DNA from: Manduca sexta
Taxonomy: Eukaryota > Arthropoda > Insecta > Lepidoptera > Sphingidae
Direction: 5' to 3'
Assembly (NCBI RefSeq): GCF_014839805.1
Contig: NC_051141.1
Coordinates: 20,468,777 to 20,532,776 of the forward strand
Length of the DNA stretch: 64,000 nt
Shown here: positions 48,755 through 59,783 of the stretch, in pieces
Layout: each line of letters opens with the position of its first letter
Numbering within the stretch: the stretch's first letter is position 1
Program-made: the position numbers and the translations under genes
Notes under the pieces: generated by a model
Database searches by the model: none
Told to the model about the DNA's origin: nothing
Seen by the model: only the letters and a program-made list of their open reading frames with translations

Positions 48755-50049
48755 AGGTCAGTCGGGGGAAGTGCGCCATAAAATTTTCATAGCTGGATTC
48801 AATGCAAAATAATTTCTTTTTGTGCTGACTTAAGAATTTAATTTTATTAATTTAAGAATATTTGGTATTTTGTGATAACAACCTATAGCCATTCAAGGAA
48901 ATCGGACCATAAATTAATAATATTTTGCTCAAAGTAAAAAATGGTAGTAGGCGCACTTGCCTCCGGAAATGGGGTAAGTGCGCCTGTGTAAAAAAAAACG
49001 CCAATATGAAACATTATAAAGAAAACACTCACTTTAGTCCATAGAGAAATAAATTTTACTCGCATTGCTCTTGGATAATTTTTAATCACTCAATATTATA
49101 ACAAACTATGGCTGTCAAATCAAATTCGGGGTAAGTGCGCCATATATATGTAAATTAGGGCTTGAAAACATTTTAGAATTTGTTTTGATATATAATTTTT
49201 TGCTATGTTAGAGTTTTGTATGCGGATATGTTGGAATAAAAAAATGGTAGCCCAAATATAAAATCCATTTTATTTCTAAAAACTAAAAAAAAACATACAA
49301 AAATGTAAGAATTAACAATTTTGAATGCGTTACGAACTCAATTACTTAGAATTTGGCTTTATGACATTTGATATGTTTTAGCTGCATTATATCCAGATAA
49401 CGTGCCTGATCGAACAGTTGCAACCTATTCACGTAAAGTTGCTTTAGTATTTCAGTTTTTCTTTTGTAAAAACGAATTAACTAATACGCCCTTTTATTTA
49501 AGTCGGCTCAAAACAAAATACCTTGAGTACAAAAAATTCTGCTGTTAAGTATAACATTTTAATAATGATAATTCATATTAGTAAAACTTATTCTCAAAAA
49601 AGGTTGGTTATAAATGGATCAGGGGCAAGTGCGCCATACGACTACTAACTGTGGCGCACTTGCCCTACTCGACAATTTTAGGTACATTTTTTCGCATTGC
49701 TAAAAAATCCTTTATTTTAGTATATATAAATAAAATTCAGGCAGGAAGTTAAAATAAAAGGTTTAAACTATGTATTCACCTTACTGGTTTACAGAAATAT
49801 GTTAAATATCTTGAAATATTTGATGTTATCTTTCACGGGGTCATCTCGGTTTACAGGTCTAAATAACACTTAAAATAAAATGGCGAATAAATCGTATTAA
49901 AATGAACATAGCCATTTATGTTTTTAGTGGAACTGTATTTCAGTTAGTAGCATAGATGTAAGATTGCGGTAATTGTATAACATCAATAGTTCTCGATTTT
50001 TTTAGGGTAGGTGCACTTACCCCGTCGGCGCACTTGCCCCACCTGACCT
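48755..50049. mobile_element. Non-autonomous DNA element with terminal inverted repeats and GGGGCAAGTGCGCC array
   Basis: The left end AGGTCAGTCGGGGGAAGTGC (48755) and the reverse complement of the right end, AGGTCAGGTGGGGCAAGTGC (from 50049), match at 20 of the first 23 positions. TA lies on each side (48753-48754 and 50050-50051), as in a TA target duplication. The motif GGGG(C/T)AAGTGCGCC recurs inside in both orientations: 48950-48961 (minus), 48971-48984 (plus), 49128-49142 (plus), 49622-49636 (plus), 49652-49665 (minus) and 50008-50023 (minus). Two pairs form hairpins. Internal open frames are short and AT-biased, so no transposase is encoded. TA flanks suit Tc1/mariner-like mobilisation, but the superfamily is not established. 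Confidence 0.7.
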
Positions 50050-52315
50050 TAGTCCTCATCTGATTACCATTTATTCTGGAGCATAGAATAAAGTATTACT
50101 TTTTGATTTGATCGGCTTATACATATCTGTGACTAGTAGCATTTACTCAGAAGTCCTGAAACTAGACTTGCCTGCGTTAGAAGAAGGGAATAAAGATTGT
50201 AACGGGAAGATGCCTGCTGATGTCTTTAACAATGGCGTTTAGCATACAAAATGCAACAACCTCACGCTTCACATCGCTTTGTGAGTCCGTAGTGTTTCCT
50301 CGATCGAATCGCACCATTTAAGGAATAGACAAATGTCTCTACATCGCGGCTCTATAATATCCAACTCGCTGTGTCGAGTGACGCCGAGTTATCAATTCTG
50401 CTTTTTTTCTGAATAATCAAGATTTCACATTCGATCTCGAAAAGCCTGTACTAATCTACCAACCTAAATACGAAACACTACTGAATGAAGCGGTTATTAT
50501 AGTTGTGTTTGTACACATTTACCACCCCCCTCCCCCTCCTGTCCCGTCGTGCCCGGTCACCTATCTACAGGTAATTAAGCAGGCTAATTATTCTGTCACA
50601 TGCAAGGTTTGGACGTCACGTCGCTTGTATTTCGGCCTTTCAACACCAATTACAGCGCATCGGTTACAATGGACGGTTAGTAATTGAATTCGCTTGATTC
50701 AGTTTGTTGTGGGTTTTGATATATCATGCATATGTATAAGTATGTTGTATGGTTGCGAGTACGTATATGGGTAATTGGAGCTAATGTAGGAAGGATATTT
50801 TCTACTGACAACGTATTTACAGTTGATTTCTTGGTAAATTAATAATATAACACCGAGTATCTGTTTCACTTTTCTGCTAATTAAAATAGAAATATTAATT
50901 ATAGAATTATGGAGGTGGCGGATATCCGACTGAATAAAATATTATCTTTCTTCTTTAAGGAGGGAGGTAGGCGAGTGCCAATTTTTATTTCGATCAGAGT
51001 TATTGAGATCATTGTACCTACAACTTGACATTAGTCAACTTTTGGAAGATAATACTTGGAAAAGACTTGAAACTTAGCGCCGTATTTGCAACTACGTTTC
51101 GCTCTTAAGTGCGATATCAGTTAAAGGTGGTCAAGTGAAAATTTGTATTAATAGTCGCTATTTAATAAACAAATACCATCTCGAACGATATCTCAAGTCA
51201 ACCACATGGCGCAATTAGACAGCTTACTTGTGTCAAATAAAAACCTCCACTCAGTTGAAATCAAGCTCTTAAAATACAACTCAAGCTTAGTTTAAAACAT
51301 TCATAGTTCTATACCTTAAATTATGTTATAACACTAAATGTCTACTTAAGATCGTACTCAAATATGAGATTGATTTATCAATACGGCCCTCAGAATTAGT
51401 TACGTAACAGTTTCCACAATCGAATTAACATTAAACGATTGATTCATTTTATGAAAAAAACTGTTCTTTTTTACCTCTACTAATCTCAGTGTGATGTAGG
51501 CGGATACACGTTACACTTATTGTAGTAACATTTTTTTGAACCAGATTAACAGTTACAGAGAGTATTCTAAACCTCGGAACTCAGGAACAACCTGCGCTCC
51601 TTTATAATATTACTCTACGACTCGATCTACGGAGTTAGATGTCAGTTAGTAATTGTATTATAACTCTGTATTCCGTCAAGTAGGTACTTACGCGAAATTT
51701 CAGCAATTAACATTATGAGTCTCGTTTATGTAGTGGAACTGCATTTACAAACTATTTATAACATTCAATAATCAATTACTGCCAGTAAAAATAGTATTAC
51801 TTATAGGTGGCCGAAGTTGGGTTTTATTACATTAACAATAAGATATAAAATATCATAGAACGCTTCATACAAAACGATATGAATCGTTTAACCACAATTT
51901 GTTATATTCCTTCGCATTTTCTATTCCGCCGGCGTATCACAACTTTTCCAATTTTCGTATTTCCCTACACGTCACTGGTAAGACAGCATCAGTATTGACA
52001 ATTTGATGTCACAAGTATTTTGTATATAAATTTTATTGTTAGTATATATTATATTATTTGACAGGGCATTTATTATTTTCTGTACTTCGTTGCGTGTAGT
52101 CTGATTACACTGAGTAAATTTGCGTCGCAAAAAACTACATTAATATTTATCTTGACTGGAAGAATAAAATTAAATACTAAAGACAATCTTTTACAAAAAG
52201 AATATTTAGCTATATATTATAATGTGTTACTGAAACCTGGGAATTTCTTGTGTGAAGATAGTATTTTAGACCAATAATCGTGGTTTCTTAATTGAAATGC
52301 TTACGTAGACTTCAG

Positions 52316-52504
52316 TCACATCGGTTAGTGATCAACGTTTTGTGAAGTATGCTAGCGTGGTCGCACCTGGTGGTGTTGGTGATGTGGTCTTGGTGCGGGA
52401 TGGTGGCGCATGCACTGTTGAGCGCTCTATCCCTCGCGTGGTGCGCGGGCCTGCTGCGCTCACGCGCCAATGCCACGCGATAGGGAACTCGGCCGGACTC
52501 ATGA
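52316..52504 (+). other. GC-rich island; possible alternative exon
   Basis: A GC-rich block lies between an acceptor-like CTTCAG (ending 52315) and a donor-like GAC|GTAAGC (52505), about 0.8 kb before exon 3. It is open in several frames: ATG 52349 gives 44 very hydrophobic residues (MLAWSHLVVLVMWSWCGMVA...) to TAG 52481; another plus frame without ATG runs from 52318 to the donor; the minus strand has 56 codons (52502-52332). In the phase needed to join exon 2 to exon 3 (phase 0) it meets TGA at 52343-52345, so it cannot be a simple cassette exon. It could be an alternative first exon with its own promoter, or just a CpG-rich regulatory patch. Confidence 0.3.
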
Positions 52505-52808
52505 CGTAAGCATTGATGCTACTACGATTATAGGGAATTTAATTTTATTATAGCTGACTGGATCGTGGAGCTTATTTCAAGACGGTGTCAGCTAGTAAAC
52601 CCAACTAAGACAGGCTAGGTTAAGACATATGGTGACGATTTTGATGAAAAATTCCTCTTTGCTAAGCATCAACAATGGACAATTTAGTCAGCATGAATAA
52701 TCGTCCAATCACTAGACGGAATGACGCAGTGAATATGACGCCAATGCCATTATAATTGTAATAATTAAGATTAAAAATAAAAATATTTCTTACGAAACAA
52801 ATAATTGT

Positions 52809-53115
52809 ACTGGTAGGTCTCTCATATGTGAGAGTCCGCCTGGGTAGGTACCTCCGCAATGTCTATTTCTGCCGCTAAGCAGCTGTGTGTAGTCACTGTT
52901 GTATCCCGATTTGAAGGACATTGTAGCCAGTCTAACCAATGGACATAATGACTTAACATTTCAAGTCTCAGGATGGAGAGCGCAGTGGAATACCAAACAG
53001 TACTCTGTAATTCAAGGTGTTGGATGGTGTTTGAAATGTTTATGGGCGGTCGTATCGTTTACCATCAGGCAAACGGCAAGCTCGTCTCATCGTTCAAAGC
53101 AATAAAAAAAATAAA
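52809..53115 (+). repeat. Family C repeat, full-length copy
   Basis: Starts ACTGGTAGGTCTCTCATATG and runs through CTATTTCTGCCGCTAAGCAG, TTTGAAGGACATTGTAGCCA, GGATGGAGAGCGCAGTGGAA and TACCATCAGGCAAACGGCAA to an A-rich tail. It carries the central block that the 3333 copy lacks. The open frames of 67-68 codons over it belong to the repeat. It sits 200 bases upstream of exon 3 on the same strand. Confidence 0.85.
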
Positions 53116-53316
53116 GGATATAATAAATTCTCTAGTCCAAATTTGTTCTCAATCCTTTTGCGGTTTATGCGTTTAGTTCTAACAAACATTCAATTTTCGC
53201 CATTATATTATAATTATTAAGAAGTAAGACCATTACATAACAACCTCTTCTAAATACGTATACTTATTATAAGGTTCATATTGCTATCCAAGATGCTGAC
53301 GAGTGTTTTGTTGCAG

Positions 53317-53413
53317 ACTGACGCGGAGGGCGGCGTGGTGAACTCGTCGCCCGCGCTGCCGCTGTGCCCGGCCGGCAAGCCCGACGTCGACGCCGAGCCG
53401 CTTCTCAACGATG
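53317..53413 (+). CDS. Host gene, third coding exon (97 bases)
   Basis: The acceptor is GTGTTTTGTTGCAG ending at 53316 and the donor is GAT G|GTGAGT at 53414. Read in phase 0 from exon 2 it encodes TDAEGGVVNSSPALPLCPAG and then KPDVDAEPLLND plus the first base of a Gly, Asp, Glu, Ala or Val codon. The 97-base length gives a phase-1 donor. GC content is very high, matching exons 1 and 2, and flanking DNA is AT-rich. The segment is acidic and Pro/Gly-rich with no recognised domain. A downstream exon is required, and none in the remaining 10.6 kb can be defended, so it lies beyond 64000 or was missed. Confidence 0.75.
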
Positions 53414-55734
53414 GTGAGTCGTACAGTTGTAATACATTTAACGTCATTTACGATGATTATAGAAGAATGCTCCTGATACGACTCGCGTCATGATAAAATA
53501 TCTGGATTAAGTACTGTTGTTACAAATAAGTAAGAATAATAATATTATTTCAAAACACGTTACGCACGGCAGTCAATGGATATTTTGATGTTTAGGGAAA
53601 GTACTCATTAACTGACAGATTGTCCTCTCCATAGATTATTTACAATAAACTATTTTGAACTACTAGCTTCCTGGGCCTGCAACTCCTTTAAGTCATGATG
53701 GGCACCGTGTGTAATGCCACAGAGCCGTGTAACTCAACGAACCTCTGATAACATTATCTTTAAAACCCGATGAAATTGATACAAAAAGAAAATATGGAGG
53801 AGTTTTTAAAAATAATAGTCCACTCAACTTAGAAGACAAAATAATGAACTGAAAAGAAACGTCGGGAAAAAATAATAATAAAAAAAAAACATAACTAAAA
53901 AGAAATTAGTTTCCAGACTAAGGACCATTTACAACTGGAAATCAAATGTGAAGCACTACGGATAAAGTTTGAGAGTTAAACGAGACCGCAATCTTTAAAA
54001 ATAAGGCAGACTATGTATTGACTCTCAACAACTAAACAACTAAAACCTGAAACGTTTCAATACCTGATGCTTCTTCAGTAAAGTCGACGCACGCCAGGCA
54101 GCTAACAATTATACGACAAAAACTTTATAATTCTACGTTATATGTTACGGATTTAGAATTATAGTTATGCTCATGTAGGTATCGAATATTTAAGCAGAAG
54201 TGTAATCATAGTGGGTTTCAACCCCTAGAAGCATGCCTTATAATTATCAGCCTACATTACAGTTCACTGCTGGACATAGGCTTCCTCCTATCGCGACGTG
54301 ACGAGCGTGCGCCCAGGCACATTAAAATAAACGAAAGCCGTATGCGTGTTCTATCTTACAACTATCACAATAAGTAAACACAGACTCTTTCAAAAAAACA
54401 TTTTTGTTCCGGGAAAACCATTCACGCGGGCAGACTCACGAGCAACACCTAGTAGTAAATAATGGATTGAGCACGCGATCCCAAAATTTATTTTAATTCC
54501 CATTAGTTAATCCGACGCAGATCTACTTCGAGTGGATTACAACCACTCCACCAGTTCAGTGGTTACGAGAATTGATAATTTTCAAATAAATTGTAATATA
54601 CTACTTTACCCAATTAATATTGTTATATGAAAACTCCAGTAAAAAGGATCACCGAGTCGAATAAAACTTTGAGATGTAATCCGTTTACGTTACACAAAAT
54701 CTGATGGAATTATAATTAGCGTAATAACTTTATTTGATGGTTGGTTTCTTTTAAAGAAAACTCCTTGTGTTCGTACCACTTCTTTGGCTATTTACGGCAA
54801 GCAAAAGCGTGCTAGTTCTGTTTTGCGCACGTTTATGCCATGCCTTGCAGTACGGGCGCTTAAAGGATTCCGTTGTAATAAAGATCCAGTCTGTAGAATT
54901 TATTCCATGTTAGTTATTCAAACCATATGTCCTAATATAAACTCATCTCGCAAGTTGTGTGCCACGCGTTGCACCGAGCGACTTGTCACGAACACGTGAA
55001 TTGTTTATAAACATGTCTTCACTCAACAGGATTGCAGTGCAAGGAGTTTTGTACGTTTGCAAGAACTTATATCTTTAAATCATGAAATAATAATACGTTT
55101 TCCAAAACAGCTACATTGAAATTAGAGATGTGATCTCAAAGTCGTGGCGAGTGTAATTATTGATCATCTTGAGATGTCACCATTAGCTTAAGATGACGAG
55201 GACAGTGCTGTGATTCAAAGTTCTATTTCGTATTACTACTGTTTATCAGTGAGTGGTGCGTTTTCTTTGATGCGATTATATTTCTACTTTATTATAATGC
55301 TATTTTGGATACAAAACAACCGGTTTTTTTAGGGTTGTTAAATAATGCATCGTCTCTTGTTGCTAGACTTTTTCGGGATGCACTGCACTTAGCATCACAC
55401 AGTCACTTTAACGCGCTACGATAAAAACCTGACCATTGACCGCAATGGCAGCCACGAGGTACAACTCTACGAGGCAATAACTCTGCACTATACATTACAA
55501 ATCGTACTTCAGCCCCGCGAGCAAAATATTACAGCTATTTTTCGATGCCGAACAGAGCGTTATTTACATTGTTCCCGAACTGCGGCGTAAATCACTTGCC
55601 TCAATAACGAGTTCGACCCGTGAGGAATCTCCTTAAAATGTGGTTACAAACATAAAGGTCCAGAAGCAAAACCTCTTTTTGATTATATAGGAAGATAAAA
55701 GCGTTTAGAAATAAGGAATTTCCTAATTCCCCTA

Positions 55735-55860
55735 AGAAATAAAAGAAGGTATAAAACTTTGTATGAAACTCAAAATCTACCCAACCGATTTCAAAAATTT
55801 TATGCTAATAAAAAGCTATATTATCACTGAGTGCTATGGGCTTCTTTTTATCCCGGCAAT
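55735..55860 (+). mobile_element. Possible Helitron-related fragment
   Basis: ACCCAACCGATTTCAAAAAT, then AAAAGCTATATTATCACTGA and TTTTTATCCCGGCAATGAG resemble a dispersed repeat I associate with lepidopteran Helitron families, which carry a 'CCGATTTTGAAAAT ... GCTACATTATCC ... TTTATCCCGG' order. No terminal CTAG or hairpin remains. Low confidence. Confidence 0.3.
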
Positions 55861-56373
55861 GAGTACAATATAAAATTATTATACAAGAATACTGACTTAA
55901 CGCTCAATCTCGATAACCAAGAAAGACCTTAACCAACACAAACGCGGAGTAATTCAACCCAGAAATAAGACGTAGCTGTTATCGAAGCCAGTCATCTGAC
56001 TAAATGTCGCAGATTTGCAGAAAACACAGTGTAATCAGTATCCGTGTGTTCACGAATACCTCGGCTAATGTGAATTAAGGCCCGCCAGCAAAACAGCGCG
56101 CTAAACTCATATTTCGATCTATTCGAACTTAATAATACACGAGCTTTTGACCACGGCTCGGCCCGCGTGAAAAAGATTTCCGACATAAATATTTTTCCCA
56201 GAATAAGCCCGATAAGAGAGATAAAGAAAGCCTAAAGCACTCAGGAGTAATATAGTTTTCTGTTAGTAAAATAATTTTCAAAATCAGTGTCATAGTTCCA
56301 GAGATAAGCCATTTGCTCCAGGACGAGAATTCACGCATTTCGGGTTTATGGTGTGTTATGTTTAGGGCTGACA

Positions 56374-56618
56374 CACACACACACAACATCACGTATTTAT
56401 CCCCGAAGATGTATGCAGAGGCGCAACCAGGGCACCCACTTTTCGCCAAATGTGTTCCGTCCCATGATGTGATAGGGGGCGAGCCTATCGCCATATCGGG
56501 CATAAATTCCAGACTCCGGGCTGATACTGAGCAGAAAAACCCAAATATCACTTTGCCCGACCCAGGATTCGAACCCAGGACCTCAGAGCAAGTACAACTA
56601 CGCCACCAAGGCAGTCGC
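56374..56618 (-). mobile_element. SINE family B, full length with target-site duplication
   Basis: The direct repeat TAGGGCTGACA at 56363-56373 and 56619-56629 brackets the copy. On the minus strand it starts with GACTGCCTTGGTGGCGTAGT, has the B box GGTTCGAATCC (in plus orientation GGATTCGAACCC at 56565-56576), the GGCGATAGGCTCGCC block, and ends with a GT-rich tail. Reverse-strand frames of up to 140 codons across it are not genes. Confidence 0.9.
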
Positions 56619-57128
56619 TAGGGCTGACAGCGTGATATTTAACTTTTTTTTTTACAAAATACCGGTACCTACGATGAGGACATTATACAAGGGGAATTTT
56701 TGAAACAGGAGCGTAAAGGGGAGTACCTTAACTATAGAGTCTTTTGGTCATTCTAAACAACAGAATCGATTGCCATAAAAATATTGCATAAATTGCCCGC
56801 TTTCTTTCTGATTTTACATTTTTATATAAATCTGTATATGCAGAAAGTGATAACTTAAAATTTCAAAAATGATTGACGATCTTGTAAGAATTGGTCCTTG
56901 TACCTACAGTATTAAGGTCCCCCTACTCTCCTTTCTGAAAAATTCACCTCACATAAGTGGCTCGGCCCGAGCTGGGTACTGCTGTCCCACAACTTAGCAG
57001 TACTAGCAACGACTCATTAGTTCATCGACTGTAGATCAAAAGCTAGCTTAACGTAAGCATAATGGATTATGGTCGTTTATTAAAATAAGGCTAGCACTTA
57101 AAATAAAATATACCTATGATTAATGAAG

Positions 57129-57236
57129 GTGGAGGAAGCGCGAGAAGTATGCAAGGATCGTGCAAAGTCGAAATCCATAGTCTCTGCCTACCCTTATGGG
57201 ATAAAGGCGTGATACTATGTATGTATGTATGTATAT
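57129..57236 (+). mobile_element. RTE-type LINE 3' end (ORF2 C-terminus and TATG tail)
   Basis: A frame of 27 residues ending at TGA 57210-57212 reads VEEAREVCKDRAKSKSIVSA then YPYGIKA. It resembles the extreme C-terminus of RTE-type ORF2 proteins as seen in insects (...RxKWxxVVSAYPxGKKA). The stop is followed almost at once by (TATG)n, as expected for RTE elements with very short 3' UTRs. The rest of the element is absent (5' truncation). Confidence 0.6.
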
Positions 57237-57364
57237 AATTATGATGGAGATTTGTTCTTTAGAAACGAAGTATACCGGCAATCATGTATTAATGGTAATG
57301 ATTTTGTTATAAATTATTCAATTTTATCGTATTTGGGATTGGATAAAGTTGAATCAAAATGTAA

Positions 57365-57570
57365 TCTATACTAATATATAAAGCTGACGATTTTATATTT
57401 GTTAGAACGCGCTAATCTCAGGAACTATTGGTTCTAATCGAAAAAGTCTTTAGTGTTGGATAGCTCATTTATCGAGGAAGGCTATATAAAATCACGGAAT
57501 AGGAAACATGTAGGAATACAGCGGGACTTTTATCCGGAAAATTCGCGGGCAAAACCGCGAGAAATTCTAG
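57365..57570 (+). mobile_element. Complete short non-autonomous Helitron (206 bp)
   Basis: Begins with TC (TCTATACTAATATATAAAGC) directly after an A and ends with CTAG (57567-57570) directly before a T, so it sits in an AT target without duplication. Just upstream of the end, CGCGG (57544) and CCGCG (57555) form a stem around GCAAAA, with a spacer of about 8 bases to CTAG. All three are defining Helitron features. No Rep/helicase is encoded, so it depends on an autonomous relative. Confidence 0.75.
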
Positions 57571-59301
57571 TTATTAATATCTTTAATGCACCAATGACTA
57601 CGGCCTGACAACCCTAAATCCTCTAAAGCCGCTTTAGCGCTTAATCGATGTGTGTGACTCGCTGGAGAAAGGTCTCAATATCTAGGCGCGGGTGAATGAG
57701 AAGCGTAATTTGAACGGATAAATCGAAATTAAATACGTATTTATAAGGTTTTGTAATAAGCGACAATCTCCTACGATTGTGTTGGTTTACGATTTAAGTC
57801 GCATTTGTGCCAGTTTATATTCGAAACAAATTATTCTATATATTATTGGCCAATCATTGTAAAATGTATAAAGTAAGGTATCCATTAGGTGTTGTTAACA
57901 CACGTCCGTACCGCAGCCATGCCCTCTCAAGGACAATACGAGTTACACATACGTATCTAAGGCACTGGAGCTGTGAGTAGCGAGTGTCCGAGACACGACC
58001 ACAAGCGCGTTTTCTTACCAAACACCAGATAAAACTATTGAGTGCGAGTTTTACGAGCGCCGTCTCCCGGCGAATTTATTGCGGGGTAATTATTGAGCGG
58101 CACCGGGAGTGGGCCAGCGCTGTATTAATTGATGCCATTAACATTTCCCGGGACTCGCTAGAAGGCTATGGGTGGCGCACGAATCACTGAATGTCAGCTA
58201 TTTTGATGTTACTGGGACACGTAATAATGCGGTTTCGAAAATGTTGGTCTGGTTGTGTTACTAAACGACTAGATAAGTTTGCGCACAATTAAAAAAATTT
58301 ATAACATTGAAATACATTAAATTTAATCTGTTCAGTAGATTTTTCTTATAAGTGACGCGTATGAATGGTAAAAAAATATAGTTCTATATCGTAGCTGTCA
58401 TATTTTTAAGAATTCCTCAAAAACTAAGAGTTGTTAGTATCCTCTCATTTTGCCCGCAGTGTTGCCACCGTAATGTCTTCTGAATCGAAACATACCGGCC
58501 AGGTAATTTATGGAGGGGCATCTCTCTAATCGCGCCCTAATTTATGTACACATCAAGAGAAATAAACGAAGAATTGTAATGCCAAGGATTTACCTTCGTA
58601 CAGCTACTGTCGGAGATACTCTGGGTATAATTTTGAAACGTAAATTTTGTCTGTAGTCTCTATACCTATATAAACAGTAGGTGTTTCTCAAAGTAAATAT
58701 GCTTAAACATAAATCCATTGACAATACAGGTTTTGGAGCGGGGTTGTCAGCGTAATGATCTACATTACTGTTACGATGTCACGTCTAAAGTAAATCGTTT
58801 ATATTCTATATTAATATTAAATTATAATATATACTAGTACTTAGTGCAATCACATCTGGCGAATTAAACATTATGATTATTTAGACCAATAGACAAAATT
58901 AACGCTGAAACAGAATTGCTGAAAATTAACAACTTATGTAAATACAACACTTGCCTTTTAATAAGAAAAATAATAGATATATAAAATAAAATATAACTTT
59001 CCAAACTAAAAAAGAACACAGATTTAGATTACTTAGAAATTGTAATAAAATTGATATTGTTAATTGACTATAAAGAAGTAAATTGGGAGGCGCATAATGT
59101 ATAACACAGGGGCTATTATCATCAAAGATACAGCTTCCATATCCAAACTAAAAGTATTTATTCAAAAATCAAAGCTTTGAATGCGGCCCTAGTATTAAGA
59201 CTTGAACTTGACTTGTAGGTATTTTAATTTCTACAAGAAATATCTCATGAAGTGAAATGTAATTTGGTTTCAGAATAATGTTCCTTTAACCATTTTAACG
59301 T

Positions 59302-59457
59302 ATGGCACCAAAACTCAGAAGAGCTCGAAACAGACTGTTTGCTAGTACTTCATCCGGATTCTCGACTCCTTCTATTCCCTTTACTCATTCAGATAGTTTC
59401 TCTGATGCAGTATCTAAAGTTCTTAGCTCATTCGAAGCCAAACAGAAAGAAACTTAA
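59302..59457 (+). other. Small open frame of 51 codons, unassigned
   Basis: ATG 59302 to TAA 59455-59457 encodes MAPKLRRARNRLFASTSSGF followed by a Ser/Thr-rich stretch and a charged end (SSFEAKQKET). Codon use is more balanced than in surrounding AT-rich DNA. An acceptor-like TTTGGTTTCAG precedes it, but joined to exon 3 in phase 1 the resulting frame stops at once (GAA TAA), so it is not the next host exon. No family recognised. It could be a short retroelement gag start or chance. Confidence 0.25.
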
Positions 59458-59756
59458 CAATTATTTCAGTAAACTAAATAATTAACTATTGGTTACTTTT
59501 ATTTTACATTGCTCTGGCAATACACAATGATTTTATGAAAAGCAAAAAAATGTCCCTCACACAAATACAATATCTGTACATACCAACAAAAATACAAACC
59601 TATTTGTTTTGTAGATTCATTTGATTGCGCGTTTTTTTATTGTTTTTTGTTTTCCAAATTGCTTGTTATTGATTTGATTGAAAAATAATAAATCGCTGTG
59701 ATTGTTTGTGCGCTGATTGATTCTATAACGCTCCGCCCCTCCCCGCGCCCCTGCAC

Positions 59757-59783
59757 AACCCCCCCGCCCCCCCAGCCCGCCGA
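59757..59783 (-). other. G-quadruplex candidate (minus strand)
   Basis: The plus strand reads AACCCCCCCGCCCCCCCAGC followed by CCGCC, giving at least three long G-runs and a fourth short one on the minus strand. It sits in a short CpG-rich patch (59730-59790). Such runs can fold as G-quadruplexes; function is unknown. Confidence 0.45.

Larger units (their letters stand above)
19437..53316 (+). other. Intron 2 of the host gene (about 33.9 kb)
   Basis: Bounded by GTAAGT at 19437 and TTGTTGCAG at 53308-53316. It contains SINEs of families A and B, two LINE remnants, the 48755-50049 inverted-repeat element, a family C repeat, hairpins and two TAATTA clusters, all listed separately. In the remaining stretches (for example 21200-24700, 24900-26800, 27110-29100, 33460-34740, 34820-36780, 39840-41020, 41230-44050, 46880-48740 and 50060-52300) I see only AT-rich DNA without supported genes. 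Because the intron is so long, missed small cassette exons are quite possible. Confidence 0.6.

Noticed and set aside
48883..49089. 68-codon minus-strand frame inside the 48755-50049 element as a transposase remnant
   Set aside because: No catalytic or DNA-binding motif; composition is that of AT-rich non-coding DNA.
56129..56551. 140-codon minus-strand open frame
   Set aside because: Much of it is the SINE B copy bracketed by TAGGGCTGACA duplications. Its peptide repeats motifs seen in the translated 31054 SINE.
57201..57236. Repeated TATG as a CRISPR-like or telomeric array
   Set aside because: A simple tetranucleotide tail of a LINE end; no spacers and not the insect TTAGG telomere unit.
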